Source: an uncultured Erysipelotrichaceae bacterium (lineage in GTDB: Bacteria > Bacillota_I > Bacilli_A > Erysipelotrichales > Coprobacillaceae). Taken from it: a DNA stretch of 26,518 bases. Shown here in pieces: positions 1-5,686 of the stretch. The position numbers were made by a program, and so were the translations under genes. The stretch spans positions 1-26,518 of the forward strand of contig UQVG01000002.1 of assembly GCA_900544435.1 (NCBI GenBank), given 5' to 3'. How positions within the stretch are numbered: position 1 is the stretch's first letter; each line of letters begins with the position of its first letter. The notes beneath the pieces are model-generated. The model did not search any database. It worked only from the letters and a program-made list of their open reading frames with translations, and was not told where the DNA came from.

Positions 1-14
1 GTAACATAAATCAT
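1..14 (-). CDS. 5' end of a further gene, cut by the window edge
   Basis: Only the first codons are visible (ATG at 14-12, then Ile-Tyr-Val). The start is supported by a strong ribosome binding site, GAGGGTGG on the minus strand (26-19), four bases upstream of the ATG. It lies just past the Fic terminator, so it is the next gene in the same direction. Nothing can be said about its product. Confidence 0.5.
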
Positions 15-34
15 AGTTCCACCCTCTTCCTAGT

Positions 35-71
35 AAAAAAAAGCAAGTCATCATTTATGAACATTGCTTTT
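35..71 (-). terminator. Rho-independent terminator after the Fic gene
   Basis: An 8-bp outer stem pairs AAAAGCAA (39-46) with TTGCTTTT (64-71). Inside it is a 4-bp stem, TCAT (48-51) with ATGA (57-60). On the minus strand the stem runs straight into a run of U (42-35). It starts seven bases after the Fic stop codon, so it probably separates Fic from the next gene. Confidence 0.7.
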
Positions 72-77
72 AACACT

Positions 78-809
78 TCAAATATCTCTATCTTCAAAAT
101 CTTCTTCAATACTTTTATCTATATCTTCACTAACAATTTCTTTTACATATAAATTCATTTTTTCTTTCTCTACTTTTTGTAATTCTTCAATCATATGAGC
201 TAAACCTTTAACATCATAATTTTGCAAGTATTCAAAATATTCAGCTCTTTTATTATCAGGGATAACGATTGGTATTTCATTATTACGAATCAATTCGTGA
301 TTGATGAGTAGTCTACCTGTTCTGCCATTTCCATCTTCAAAAGGATGTATATGCTCAAATTGAATATGAAAATCTGCAATTCTTTCTAACAATGGCAATG
401 TACTATGATTATAAAAATAGAGTTGTTCCATTACCATATTCGATACATATTTAGCTTCAGGTGGTACAAAATCTGCCCCACGAATAAACACTGGAATTTT
501 ACGATAACCACTTGTATCTTTGATATTTTTATTGATAATTTCATTTAGCTTTACAATTAAAGATGGATTGATTTCATTGTCTTGTTGTTTCAATGATTCT
601 TGTAACGCATATTTTAAATTGATTGCTTCATAGATTTCTCTAGGTTTTACATCTGATAGAGAAAATGAATTATCATTAAATATGATAGCGTATGTTTCTG
701 CATATGATAAAGTATTTCCTTCAATTTTATTTGAACTATGGACACTACGAGTAATGAAATTTTCGTAATAATCTTGAGATTCTTTTATCGCTTTTTTAAA
801 AGGATTCAT
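78..809 (-). CDS. fic: Fic domain protein (putative AMP-transferase), class II autoinhibited
   Basis: A 243-residue Fic protein. Enzymes of this family usually transfer AMP from ATP to a hydroxyl side chain of a target protein. The canonical motif HPFEDGNGRTGR is intact, with catalytic His at about residue 155, acidic Asp159 and phosphate-binding Arg166. An N-terminal S-N-K-I-E-G (residues 26-31) matches the class II inhibitory motif (S/T)xxxE(G/N), so the enzyme should be self-restrained. I chose the ATG at 809 because GAGGTG lies 7 bases upstream; an in-frame GTG at 818 overlaps that site. The gene has its own promoter (838-867) and terminator (35-71), so it is separate from the long operon. 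The C-terminus, DKSIEEDFEDRDI, is the acidic tail shared with many neighbours. Fic proteins are known T4SS effectors (Bartonella Beps) and occur with conjugation systems (VbhT); a similar role here is inferred. The target is unknown. Confidence 0.93.
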   Translation of the reverse strand: MNPFKKAIKESQDYYENFITRSVHSSNKIEGNTLSYAETYAIIFNDNSFSLSDVKPREIYEAINLKYALQESLKQQDNEINPSLIVKLNEIINKNIKDTSGYRKIPVFIRGADFVPPEAKYVSNMVMEQLYFYNHSTLPLLERIADFHIQFEHIHPFEDGNGRTGRLLINHELIRNNEIPIVIPDNKRAEYFEYLQNYDVKGLAHMIEELQKVEKEKMNLYVKEIVSEDIDKSIEEDFEDRDI

Positions 810-837
810 TATCTTCACCTCATTCTGTTCAGTTTAT

Positions 838-867
838 ATTATAACAGACTTTCAAATGTCATGACAT
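838..867 (-). promoter_or_regulatory. Extended -10 promoter with palindromic operator-like site upstream of fic
   Basis: On the minus strand, TATAAT (843-838) is preceded by TG plus one base, giving an extended -10 (TGnTATAAT). At a 17-base spacing the -35 position reads TGTCAT, a poor match to TTGACA. It lies inside a perfect 12-bp palindrome, ATGTCATGACAT (856-867). A good extended -10, a weak -35 and a dyad over the -35 fit control by a dimeric repressor or activator. The regulator is not identified in the window. Confidence 0.6.
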
Positions 868-889
868 ACCTTTATTTATTGCTTTGCAT

Positions 890-1855
890 TTATTTATCAA
901 TCTCATCCATTTCTTCCATCATTTCTAAATCATTCTCTTTCTCATCTTGGTAGATTTCTTTTAATCCACAATACTCTATTTCCTCAACCGACAAATAAAA
1001 ATCATGCCCTTTTTCTTCATTCCACACGCCAAGATCACGAATATCTTGAATGACACTATCTATCCAATTATACAATGCTTCTGCATAACTGGAGAAACAT
1101 CCATCTTCTATCGTTTCTGCATCCATATTTTTTATCATCCATTCATAATCGAAAGTAATGCTTTCTTCTAAATCTCCTGTAAACACCAAATATACTTTGC
1201 TATCATGTTCGCATAAATTCCATTCATTAAATACCGAACTTACTTTTTCCATGATACCTTTGTTTTTTTCTTCATCAGGAAATCGAAATAAAAATCTATC
1301 TCTCTGTATCCCAATGATTTCTTCCAAGTTTAATACAATATCCTTTGGTTTCATATCATAGCGTAGAATTTCATGTTCCCATAAGTTTCCTACATCTCCA
1401 CCATATCTACCTTTTCCTTGATGATTGATGTTATTCACAAACTTAATAGATGCACCACCCTTATCTTTCCATTGTTCAAGATTGACATTGTAATCATCAA
1501 TTAAAATATCTCCTACACGAATTCCTTCAGGTATTTTTTCGGTTTTGCTTTCCCATGTTTTCGGAAATAATCTATGCTCTTCATCAATGAATGGAAAATC
1601 TCTATCAAGACAGTAGTTTTTTTGTTCAACCACTTCTTTTATATCAGCCGAAGAAAGAACAAAAATTTCTACTTCCTCTTTATCTACTGAATATAAAAGA
1701 TTGATTGCATCCTTCATGTTTTCAAAAGGGTCCAGTTTTATAAAAAAATCAGGCTCGTACATTTTCTCGATTTGTACATGACCTGATTCATCTACTATAT
1801 GATCATGGAATCTATACAATGTTCCATCCATATCAATAAACACTCTTTTTTTCAT
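890..1855 (-). CDS. HAD-superfamily 5'(3')-deoxyribonucleotidase-like protein with extra C-terminal domain
   Basis: 321 residues. The N-terminal half has the haloacid dehalogenase signature DMDGT (residues 8-12, nucleophile Asp8 and general acid Asp10), a motif II region VLSSAD near residue 75, and the acidic motif IV ILIDDYN near residue 127. This is the pattern of the NT5C family, which dephosphorylates (deoxy)nucleoside monophosphates. Family members are usually about 180-200 residues; the further ~130 residues here match nothing I recognise. The protein ends DLEMMEEMDEIDK, the acidic tail shared across this element. The ATG at 1855 has a GGAAAGG site. It is the last gene before the independently transcribed fic. 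A nucleotide-pool or nucleotide-signal role is inferred from the family; the substrate is unknown. Confidence 0.8.
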   Translation of the reverse strand: MKKRVFIDMDGTLYRFHDHIVDESGHVQIEKMYEPDFFIKLDPFENMKDAINLLYSVDKEEVEIFVLSSADIKEVVEQKNYCLDRDFPFIDEEHRLFPKTWESKTEKIPEGIRVGDILIDDYNVNLEQWKDKGGASIKFVNNINHQGKGRYGGDVGNLWEHEILRYDMKPKDIVLNLEEIIGIQRDRFLFRFPDEEKNKGIMEKVSSVFNEWNLCEHDSKVYLVFTGDLEESITFDYEWMIKNMDAETIEDGCFSSYAEALYNWIDSVIQDIRDLGVWNEEKGHDFYLSVEEIEYCGLKEIYQDEKENDLEMMEEMDEIDK

Positions 1856-1859
1856 CTTT

Positions 1860-1976
1860 TTATCCTTTCCTAGTCTTTTTTCTTATTTTCAGACTAAAAA
1901 TTGCGTTTTTGAAAAAAATCGACTTCCACAATCGAACGCTAAGACGAATTACAAACTTTTTTGACTTGTTGTTCAT
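1860..1976 (-). CDS. Possible 38-residue basic small protein
   Basis: An ATG-started frame of 38 codons ends four bases before the nucleotidase gene. The predicted peptide is very basic, starting MNNKSKKFVIRLSVRLWK and ending KIRKKTRKG, with a hydrophobic/aromatic centre. There is no good ribosome binding site ahead of the ATG, so this may be a chance frame within a leader. The basic composition and tight spacing to the next gene are the only arguments for it. No family recognised. Confidence 0.3.
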   Translation of the reverse strand: MNNKSKKFVIRLSVRLWKSIFFKNAIFSLKIRKKTRKG

Positions 1977-2055
1977 GAAAGTAAAGATGGCTCTTATCGT
2001 TCCATTATGGGCTTCTCATAGCGTGTATTTTTTTGCACTCGTAATTTTTACCAAA

Positions 2056-2241
2056 TTAAACATCTTTATCAATTTCTTGAAATAGTTTTTCAAGATTTTT
2101 CTTATGTACCTGCCATTTTTTCAATTCCATCTTATACCCTTCTAATTTTTGTTGTTCTTCTGCTATCAATGTTTCAGAAGCAACAATTTTATTCTCATAA
2201 AATTTGATCTTATTTTCGATTGTTCTTTCTCTACTTGCCAT
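2056..2241 (-). CDS. Small coiled-coil protein (61 aa)
   Basis: 61 residues, almost entirely charged helix with heptad-like spacing of I, L and V, so probably a coiled coil. Small coiled-coil proteins such as DUF4315 sit near the T4SS operon of Tn1549-type elements; this could be an equivalent, but I cannot assign it. The ATG follows the stop of the upstream gene by one base, so translation is probably coupled; an AAAGGAG sits 13 bases upstream, inside that gene. It ends FQEIDKDV, which is too short and weak to count as the shared acidic tail. Confidence 0.65.
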   Translation of the reverse strand: MASRERTIENKIKFYENKIVASETLIAEEQQKLEGYKMELKKWQVHKKNLEKLFQEIDKDV

Positions 2242-2242
2242 A

Positions 2243-2599
2243 TTAAATATAAATCTCCTTTCTTGATAAATATTCTTTCAATACATTTACTTCTTGTCTT
2301 GGCATTTCTCCCATCATATGACAATCATTCACATTGATACATCTTCCTTCTTCTGTACGAAAGAAAGGACATTCCAATATGTACCAAGCAATATCATTAC
2401 ATCTAGCCTTTATTGTCTTTACCATAGGAATATCCTTGGAACTACATGAAGATGTTAAATAGAATAACAAATTTTTCTTCATTCCAACGATTGTTATCTT
2501 TTCACTGTCTTCCTGATAAAACAAATTATAACCATTCATGAATTTATAATTTAATTCTTCATCAGTTATATTCGATTTCATCTTGTTCCATTTCTTCAT
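2243..2599 (-). CDS. Hypothetical protein (118 aa), Cys-containing
   Basis: 118 residues, no family recognised. I chose the ATG at 2599 (MKKWNKMKSN) because AGGAGG lies eight bases upstream; a longer frame upstream of it has no such support. The C-terminal half contains scattered cysteines and histidine (RCNDIAW, LECPF, GRCINVNDCHMMGE), which could bind metal, but the spacing matches no motif I know. The start lies inside the 3' end of the 46-residue acidic microprotein (38-base overlap in another frame), so the two are probably translationally coupled. No acidic tail. Confidence 0.65.
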   Translation of the reverse strand: MKKWNKMKSNITDEELNYKFMNGYNLFYQEDSEKITIVGMKKNLLFYLTSSCSSKDIPMVKTIKARCNDIAWYILECPFFRTEEGRCINVNDCHMMGEMPRQEVNVLKEYLSRKEIYI

Positions 2600-2702
2600 C
2601 AATAATTTCCTCCTGACTATCGTAATTATCATATTCTGCTTCGATCGTAGATGGATTATATTTATCACTTTCTTTGATTTGTTCTTCTAGTTTTCTTTTC
2701 AT
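2562..2702 (-). CDS. Acidic-tail microprotein (46 aa)
   Basis: A 46-codon gene with ATG at 2702 and TGA at 2564-2562, preceded by AAAGGAT at a good distance. The N-terminus is mixed charge (MKRKLEEQIKESDK) and the last third is acidic: EEIIDEEMEQDEIEYN. It is essentially a carrier of the acidic tail found at the ends of much larger neighbours. It sits 16 bases after the DUF5011 membrane protein and overlaps the following gene by 38 bases in a different frame. The clear ribosome binding site and tail similarity make it likely to be real. Function unknown. Confidence 0.65.
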   Translation of the reverse strand: MKRKLEEQIKESDKYNPSTIEAEYDNYDSQEEIIDEEMEQDEIEYN

Positions 2703-2718
2703 AAAAAGTTATCCTTTC

Positions 2719-3414
2719 TTAGTATAAATCCAAACGCATCCCTGTATAGACACCACTGGCATCTTGAATCGGAGTACAAACTCCTGCTCTTCCTGACGCA
2801 ACCAATTCATTTTGACAAGCACTGGTTACATTATCCATAGTATAACCATCTGTAAACATAAAGTATTTTGTAACAGGTGGTGCAGGCTGTGGCTGTGGTG
2901 GTAGAGTTTGTTGCTGTTCTTGTTGAGGTACTTGTTGTACTGGCTGTTCCACCACTTCTTCTTTTGGTTTCTCTTTAGGCTTTTCTTTTTCTTTCACAAC
3001 CACTTTTAAAGTTGCTGAAGATTCATTTCCTGCTTTATCTTTCACACGATAATGAACTTCATATTCGCCTACTTCATTGGCATCTATTTTATTAAAATTT
3101 ACTTTTTCACTTAAATCTCCATCTTTATCATCCATTGCTTCTTTGATGTATTTTTCATACGCAATGTCCTCTCCTTTAAAGATTTCGATTTTTTCTGTTG
3201 TAAGTGTAATGTTAGGTTTTACTGTATCTGTAAGTTTTTCTTCTATTTTTTCTTTAGGTGCTGTTGGCATGGATTGAACATATTGATACACTCCATATCC
3301 ACCTATTGACAGTAAAAGAAGAAGCATAATCAATGTAATCCTTTTCTTTCTTTTACGCTTTTTATCAGCTCGATACAGTTTCAATATCTCTTGTTCTCTT
3401 TCACTTAATTCCAT
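2719..3414 (-). CDS. Membrane-anchored protein with DUF5011/Ig-like domain and Pro/Gln-rich linker
   Basis: 231 residues from the ATG at 3414, chosen because AGGTGA lies six bases upstream; a GTG at 3423 falls within or ahead of that site. Layout: a short cytoplasmic segment rich in K/R, one transmembrane helix (about residues 27-45, LIMLLLLLSIGGYGVYQYV), an Ig-like DUF5011 domain (about 70-140: KPNITL, KDGDLSEKV, GEYEVHYRVKDKAGNES), a Pro/Gln-rich spacer, and a C-terminal segment with two Cys. DUF5011 occurs on many surface proteins of Bacillota. It probably projects from the membrane into the wall near the mating channel, as an assembly or cell-contact factor. That role is inferred. Confidence 0.75.
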   Translation of the reverse strand: MELSEREQEILKLYRADKKRKRKKRITLIMLLLLLSIGGYGVYQYVQSMPTAPKEKIEEKLTDTVKPNITLTTEKIEIFKGEDIAYEKYIKEAMDDKDGDLSEKVNFNKIDANEVGEYEVHYRVKDKAGNESSATLKVVVKEKEKPKEKPKEEVVEQPVQQVPQQEQQQTLPPQPQPAPPVTKYFMFTDGYTMDNVTSACQNELVASGRAGVCTPIQDASGVYTGMRLDLY

Positions 3415-3430
3415 GTTCGTCACCTAATTT

Positions 3431-4159
3431 CTATTCACACATATTGATAAAAATTTTAAAGTTATTGCTCGCTTCTTCGGAAGTACCTATATAGATATAA
3501 TCTTTATATACATCTTTCTTTGGTACATCTTCAAATTCGATTTTTGCTATATTTGTAATTTCCGTTTGTTCTTTATCTCCATAGAACACAACATACCCTT
3601 GCACATACAATTTATGGTTCGTATTGTTTTCGATTGTTATCAATGGTTGTTCGCTATCATTTCTCTTATCAGGGAATATCTGCACATTCACATCATCTTG
3701 GAATAATAATTCTGTTGATTTTTTACCATCTTCATTACTACCTTCCACTTGAGAGGCTTTTAGAGAAGAAGCATCAAAGGTAATTTCTTGTCTTGATTCT
3801 CTTGCCCCTTTATTGTTTGGATTGACTGTTTCCATGACATAGGTTTGTTGTGGATTGATGTTAATATTGATTTCATCATCTTTATCTTCGTCATGTACTC
3901 CGTTTTCATCTTCTTTAACAATCGTTCCTGCTACATTGATTTGAAACTTGTTATTGTTTGTTACAAACAATAGACAATCTCCGTTTGATTCTCCATAAGG
4001 TACATAACTTACATCTACCTTTTCCATAGCATTTTTAAATATATCTACCTTTGGCTTTTCAGGTTCTTTTTCTTGTCCAAAGAAACTTTTATAAGCAGAC
4101 AATCCAAAAAAGACAACAATGATTGTTGCCATGATTCCCATTGCTATTTTTTTTGCCAT
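3431..4159 (-). CDS. Membrane-anchored extracytoplasmic protein, unknown family
   Basis: 242 residues with an uncleaved signal-anchor helix at about residues 5-23 (IAMGIMATIIVVFFGLSAY), then a hydrophilic domain outside the membrane with alternating beta-like segments (KFQINVAGTIV, QPLITIENNTNHKLYVQGYVVF). The ATG has GGAGTG upstream, formed by the last codons of the preceding gene. It is one of three single-pass proteins between the wall hydrolase and the nucleotidase, a position where T4SS accessory envelope proteins are expected. It lacks the acidic tail. Family not recognised. Confidence 0.7.
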   Translation of the reverse strand: MAKKIAMGIMATIIVVFFGLSAYKSFFGQEKEPEKPKVDIFKNAMEKVDVSYVPYGESNGDCLLFVTNNNKFQINVAGTIVKEDENGVHDEDKDDEINININPQQTYVMETVNPNNKGARESRQEITFDASSLKASQVEGSNEDGKKSTELLFQDDVNVQIFPDKRNDSEQPLITIENNTNHKLYVQGYVVFYGDKEQTEITNIAKIEFEDVPKKDVYKDYIYIGTSEEASNNFKIFINMCE

Positions 4160-4163
4160 TCAA

Positions 4164-4652
4164 TCACTCCATTTCTATTTCATCTAAATCTTCATCAAAC
4201 TCTACAACTGTGACTTCCTTATAGTCTTCATAAAGTTCTTTAACTCCATCCTTTATCGCTTGATCCACACCAATATCAGCTTTTTGATAAAAATGAATTG
4301 CTTGTTCCATAAATTCTTTATCATTTCTCAATTCTTCCACTTCAGCATCTGAAAGAAATTCAGACAAAGCACATAGAATATCATTTTCCATAAATTCATT
4401 GTACCATTTTCCATGTAAATCAATATTCATCTCATCAGTGGCACGCTCTAACATATCTTCTTGTGCTTCTTTTAAATTACCAAAATAATGTCCTACATCA
4501 TACCCTCTATCGTTTTGTGTCCAAGTCACATAACGATATTCCTTTATTGGATGATTTTCATTGATGCCAAGCACTACATTAAACCCAGTACCAGTCACTA
4601 CTTTATTGATAATTGTATATTTTCCATTCATACCTAAATCATCTTTTGTCAT
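4164..4652 (-). CDS. Hypothetical cytoplasmic protein with acidic C-terminal tail (162 aa)
   Basis: 162 residues, no signal or membrane helix. The N-terminal ~75 residues look like a small beta-rich domain (YTIINKVVTGTGFNVVLGIN, YRYVTWTQNDRGYDVGHYFG); the rest is helical and acidic, ending VEFDEDLDEIEME, one of the clearest copies of the shared tail. The ATG overlaps the stop of the preceding 88-residue gene (ATGA), so they are translationally coupled. The N-terminal part resembles small proteins common in conjugative elements of gut Bacillota, but I cannot name a family. Confidence 0.7.
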   Translation of the reverse strand: MTKDDLGMNGKYTIINKVVTGTGFNVVLGINENHPIKEYRYVTWTQNDRGYDVGHYFGNLKEAQEDMLERATDEMNIDLHGKWYNEFMENDILCALSEFLSDAEVEELRNDKEFMEQAIHFYQKADIGVDQAIKDGVKELYEDYKEVTVVEFDEDLDEIEME

Positions 4653-4915
4653 ATCTTTCTTCTGTTCTTTTCAAGTCCTAAAGAAATAAGTAAATCGTGA
4701 TACACCATTACTTCGTGTTCATTTAATCCATAATCTTTTACAAGATCTGTTACTCCTTGATTCAATATCCCAATTCCATATCGTAAACTAATGTTTCTAT
4801 TTGTTTCTACATCATGAATACTTGTTAAATCATCTGTTATTGAAAACCAACAATCCATGCCTGATTTTTCTGCAATCTTATCAAGTACATTTGCCTGTTC
4901 TACAGTTAATTTCAT
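4649..4915 (-). CDS. Hypothetical small protein of conjugative elements (88 aa)
   Basis: 88 residues, cytoplasmic. Contains AEKSGMDCWFSITDD followed by a helix-rich C-terminal half (GIGILNQGVTDLVKDYGLNEHEVMVYHDLL). Similar short domains occur, alone or inside larger proteins, in ICEs of Clostridia, but I do not know a characterised member. The ATG has AAGGTGG upstream and follows a terminator-like hairpin at the end of the previous gene. The end overlaps the next gene by four bases. No acidic tail. Confidence 0.65.
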   Translation of the reverse strand: MKLTVEQANVLDKIAEKSGMDCWFSITDDLTSIHDVETNRNISLRYGIGILNQGVTDLVKDYGLNEHEVMVYHDLLISLGLEKNRRKI

Positions 4916-4932
4916 TATTCCACCTTCTTTCC

Positions 4933-4956
4933 AAAAAAAGAGTCTTATTCAGACCC
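4933..4956 (-). terminator. Terminator-like hairpin spanning the stop codon of the 242-aa membrane protein
   Basis: On the minus-strand RNA, GGGUCU (56-51 of 49xx) pairs with AGACUC (45-40) around loop GAAUA, six pairs with one G-U, followed by seven U. The TAA stop (4947-4945) lies at the loop/stem boundary. It sits inside an apparently continuous gene run, so partial termination or stop-coupled control is likely rather than the end of an operon. Confidence 0.55.
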
Positions 4957-5673
4957 CTTAAATATACATTCGTAGCCAATCGTTTCATCTTTTTCAATGA
5001 TTGGCTGCACCTTGAATTCCTGTGAAGAAGTAAATCCATATTCATTGGCTCGTTTAAAAGCAACAGATGAATTATTGGCATACTCTTTTGTAAGAAACTT
5101 TTTATTCCCTTTTTTTGTTTCTTCTTTAGAATTCCCTTTCATCCACTCTGTATATGCACCTTTTTCTTCAACAAGTCCATCTTCAGCATTTTCTAACTGT
5201 TTTAGATATTCAATATAGGCTTTTTTATCTTCGTCTTCTAATTCCCAATCTCTAGGCACTTCATGTTCATCAATGATTTCCACTCGTTCTGCCTTTTGTT
5301 CAGGTGTTTCTTCTAATCCTCTTACTTGATATGTTCGTGATGTGCTTTCAAGTTCTACATTCGCTTCTTTTCTTGCTTTTTCATCAAAAATCACTTTCAC
5401 TTCCACATCATCATAATTGCTTAGATTTTTGTTAGGAGATATTTCATATTTCAAAGATGCAATAAAGTCTAGGACTTCTTTATCATCTCCATCATATTGA
5501 ATATCATTTCCTTTTATGGATGCCTTACCGCTTTCTTCCATACCTTCAAATGTAAGCTCTAAGTTTGATAAAACATCTAAGTGTGTTGGTTCAGGAAATA
5601 CATATATCTTGACACCTATAGCAAGTCCTAAAACCACAATTACTCCAACAATTCCTAGTATTACTTTTTTCAT
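4945..5673 (-). CDS. Membrane-anchored extracytoplasmic protein, unknown family
   Basis: 242 residues. One N-terminal membrane helix (about residues 4-26: VILGIVGVIVVLGLAIGVKIYVF) with Lys before it predicts an anchor with the rest outside. The segment after it (DVLSNLELTFEGMEESGKASI) resembles short beta repeats seen in other surface-anchored Bacillota proteins; the C-terminal half is charged and helical. The ATG has GAGGTGG upstream. It directly follows the wall hydrolase, suggesting a part in the envelope section of the mating apparatus. Family not assigned. Confidence 0.72.
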   Translation of the reverse strand: MKKVILGIVGVIVVLGLAIGVKIYVFPEPTHLDVLSNLELTFEGMEESGKASIKGNDIQYDGDDKEVLDFIASLKYEISPNKNLSNYDDVEVKVIFDEKARKEANVELESTSRTYQVRGLEETPEQKAERVEIIDEHEVPRDWELEDEDKKAYIEYLKQLENAEDGLVEEKGAYTEWMKGNSKEETKKGNKKFLTKEYANNSSVAFKRANEYGFTSSQEFKVQPIIEKDETIGYECIFKGSE

Positions 5674-5686
5674 GATACCACCTCAT

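Noticed and set aside
1977..2055. Additional small gene between the coiled-coil protein and the basic 38-codon frame
   Set aside because: ATG frames here stop within a few codons; the sequence may be a leader but no clear structure or promoter is visible.
4881..5081. 66-codon minus-strand frame overlapping the end of the 242-aa membrane protein
   Set aside because: Alternative frame inside two supported genes, spanning a terminator, with no binding site.
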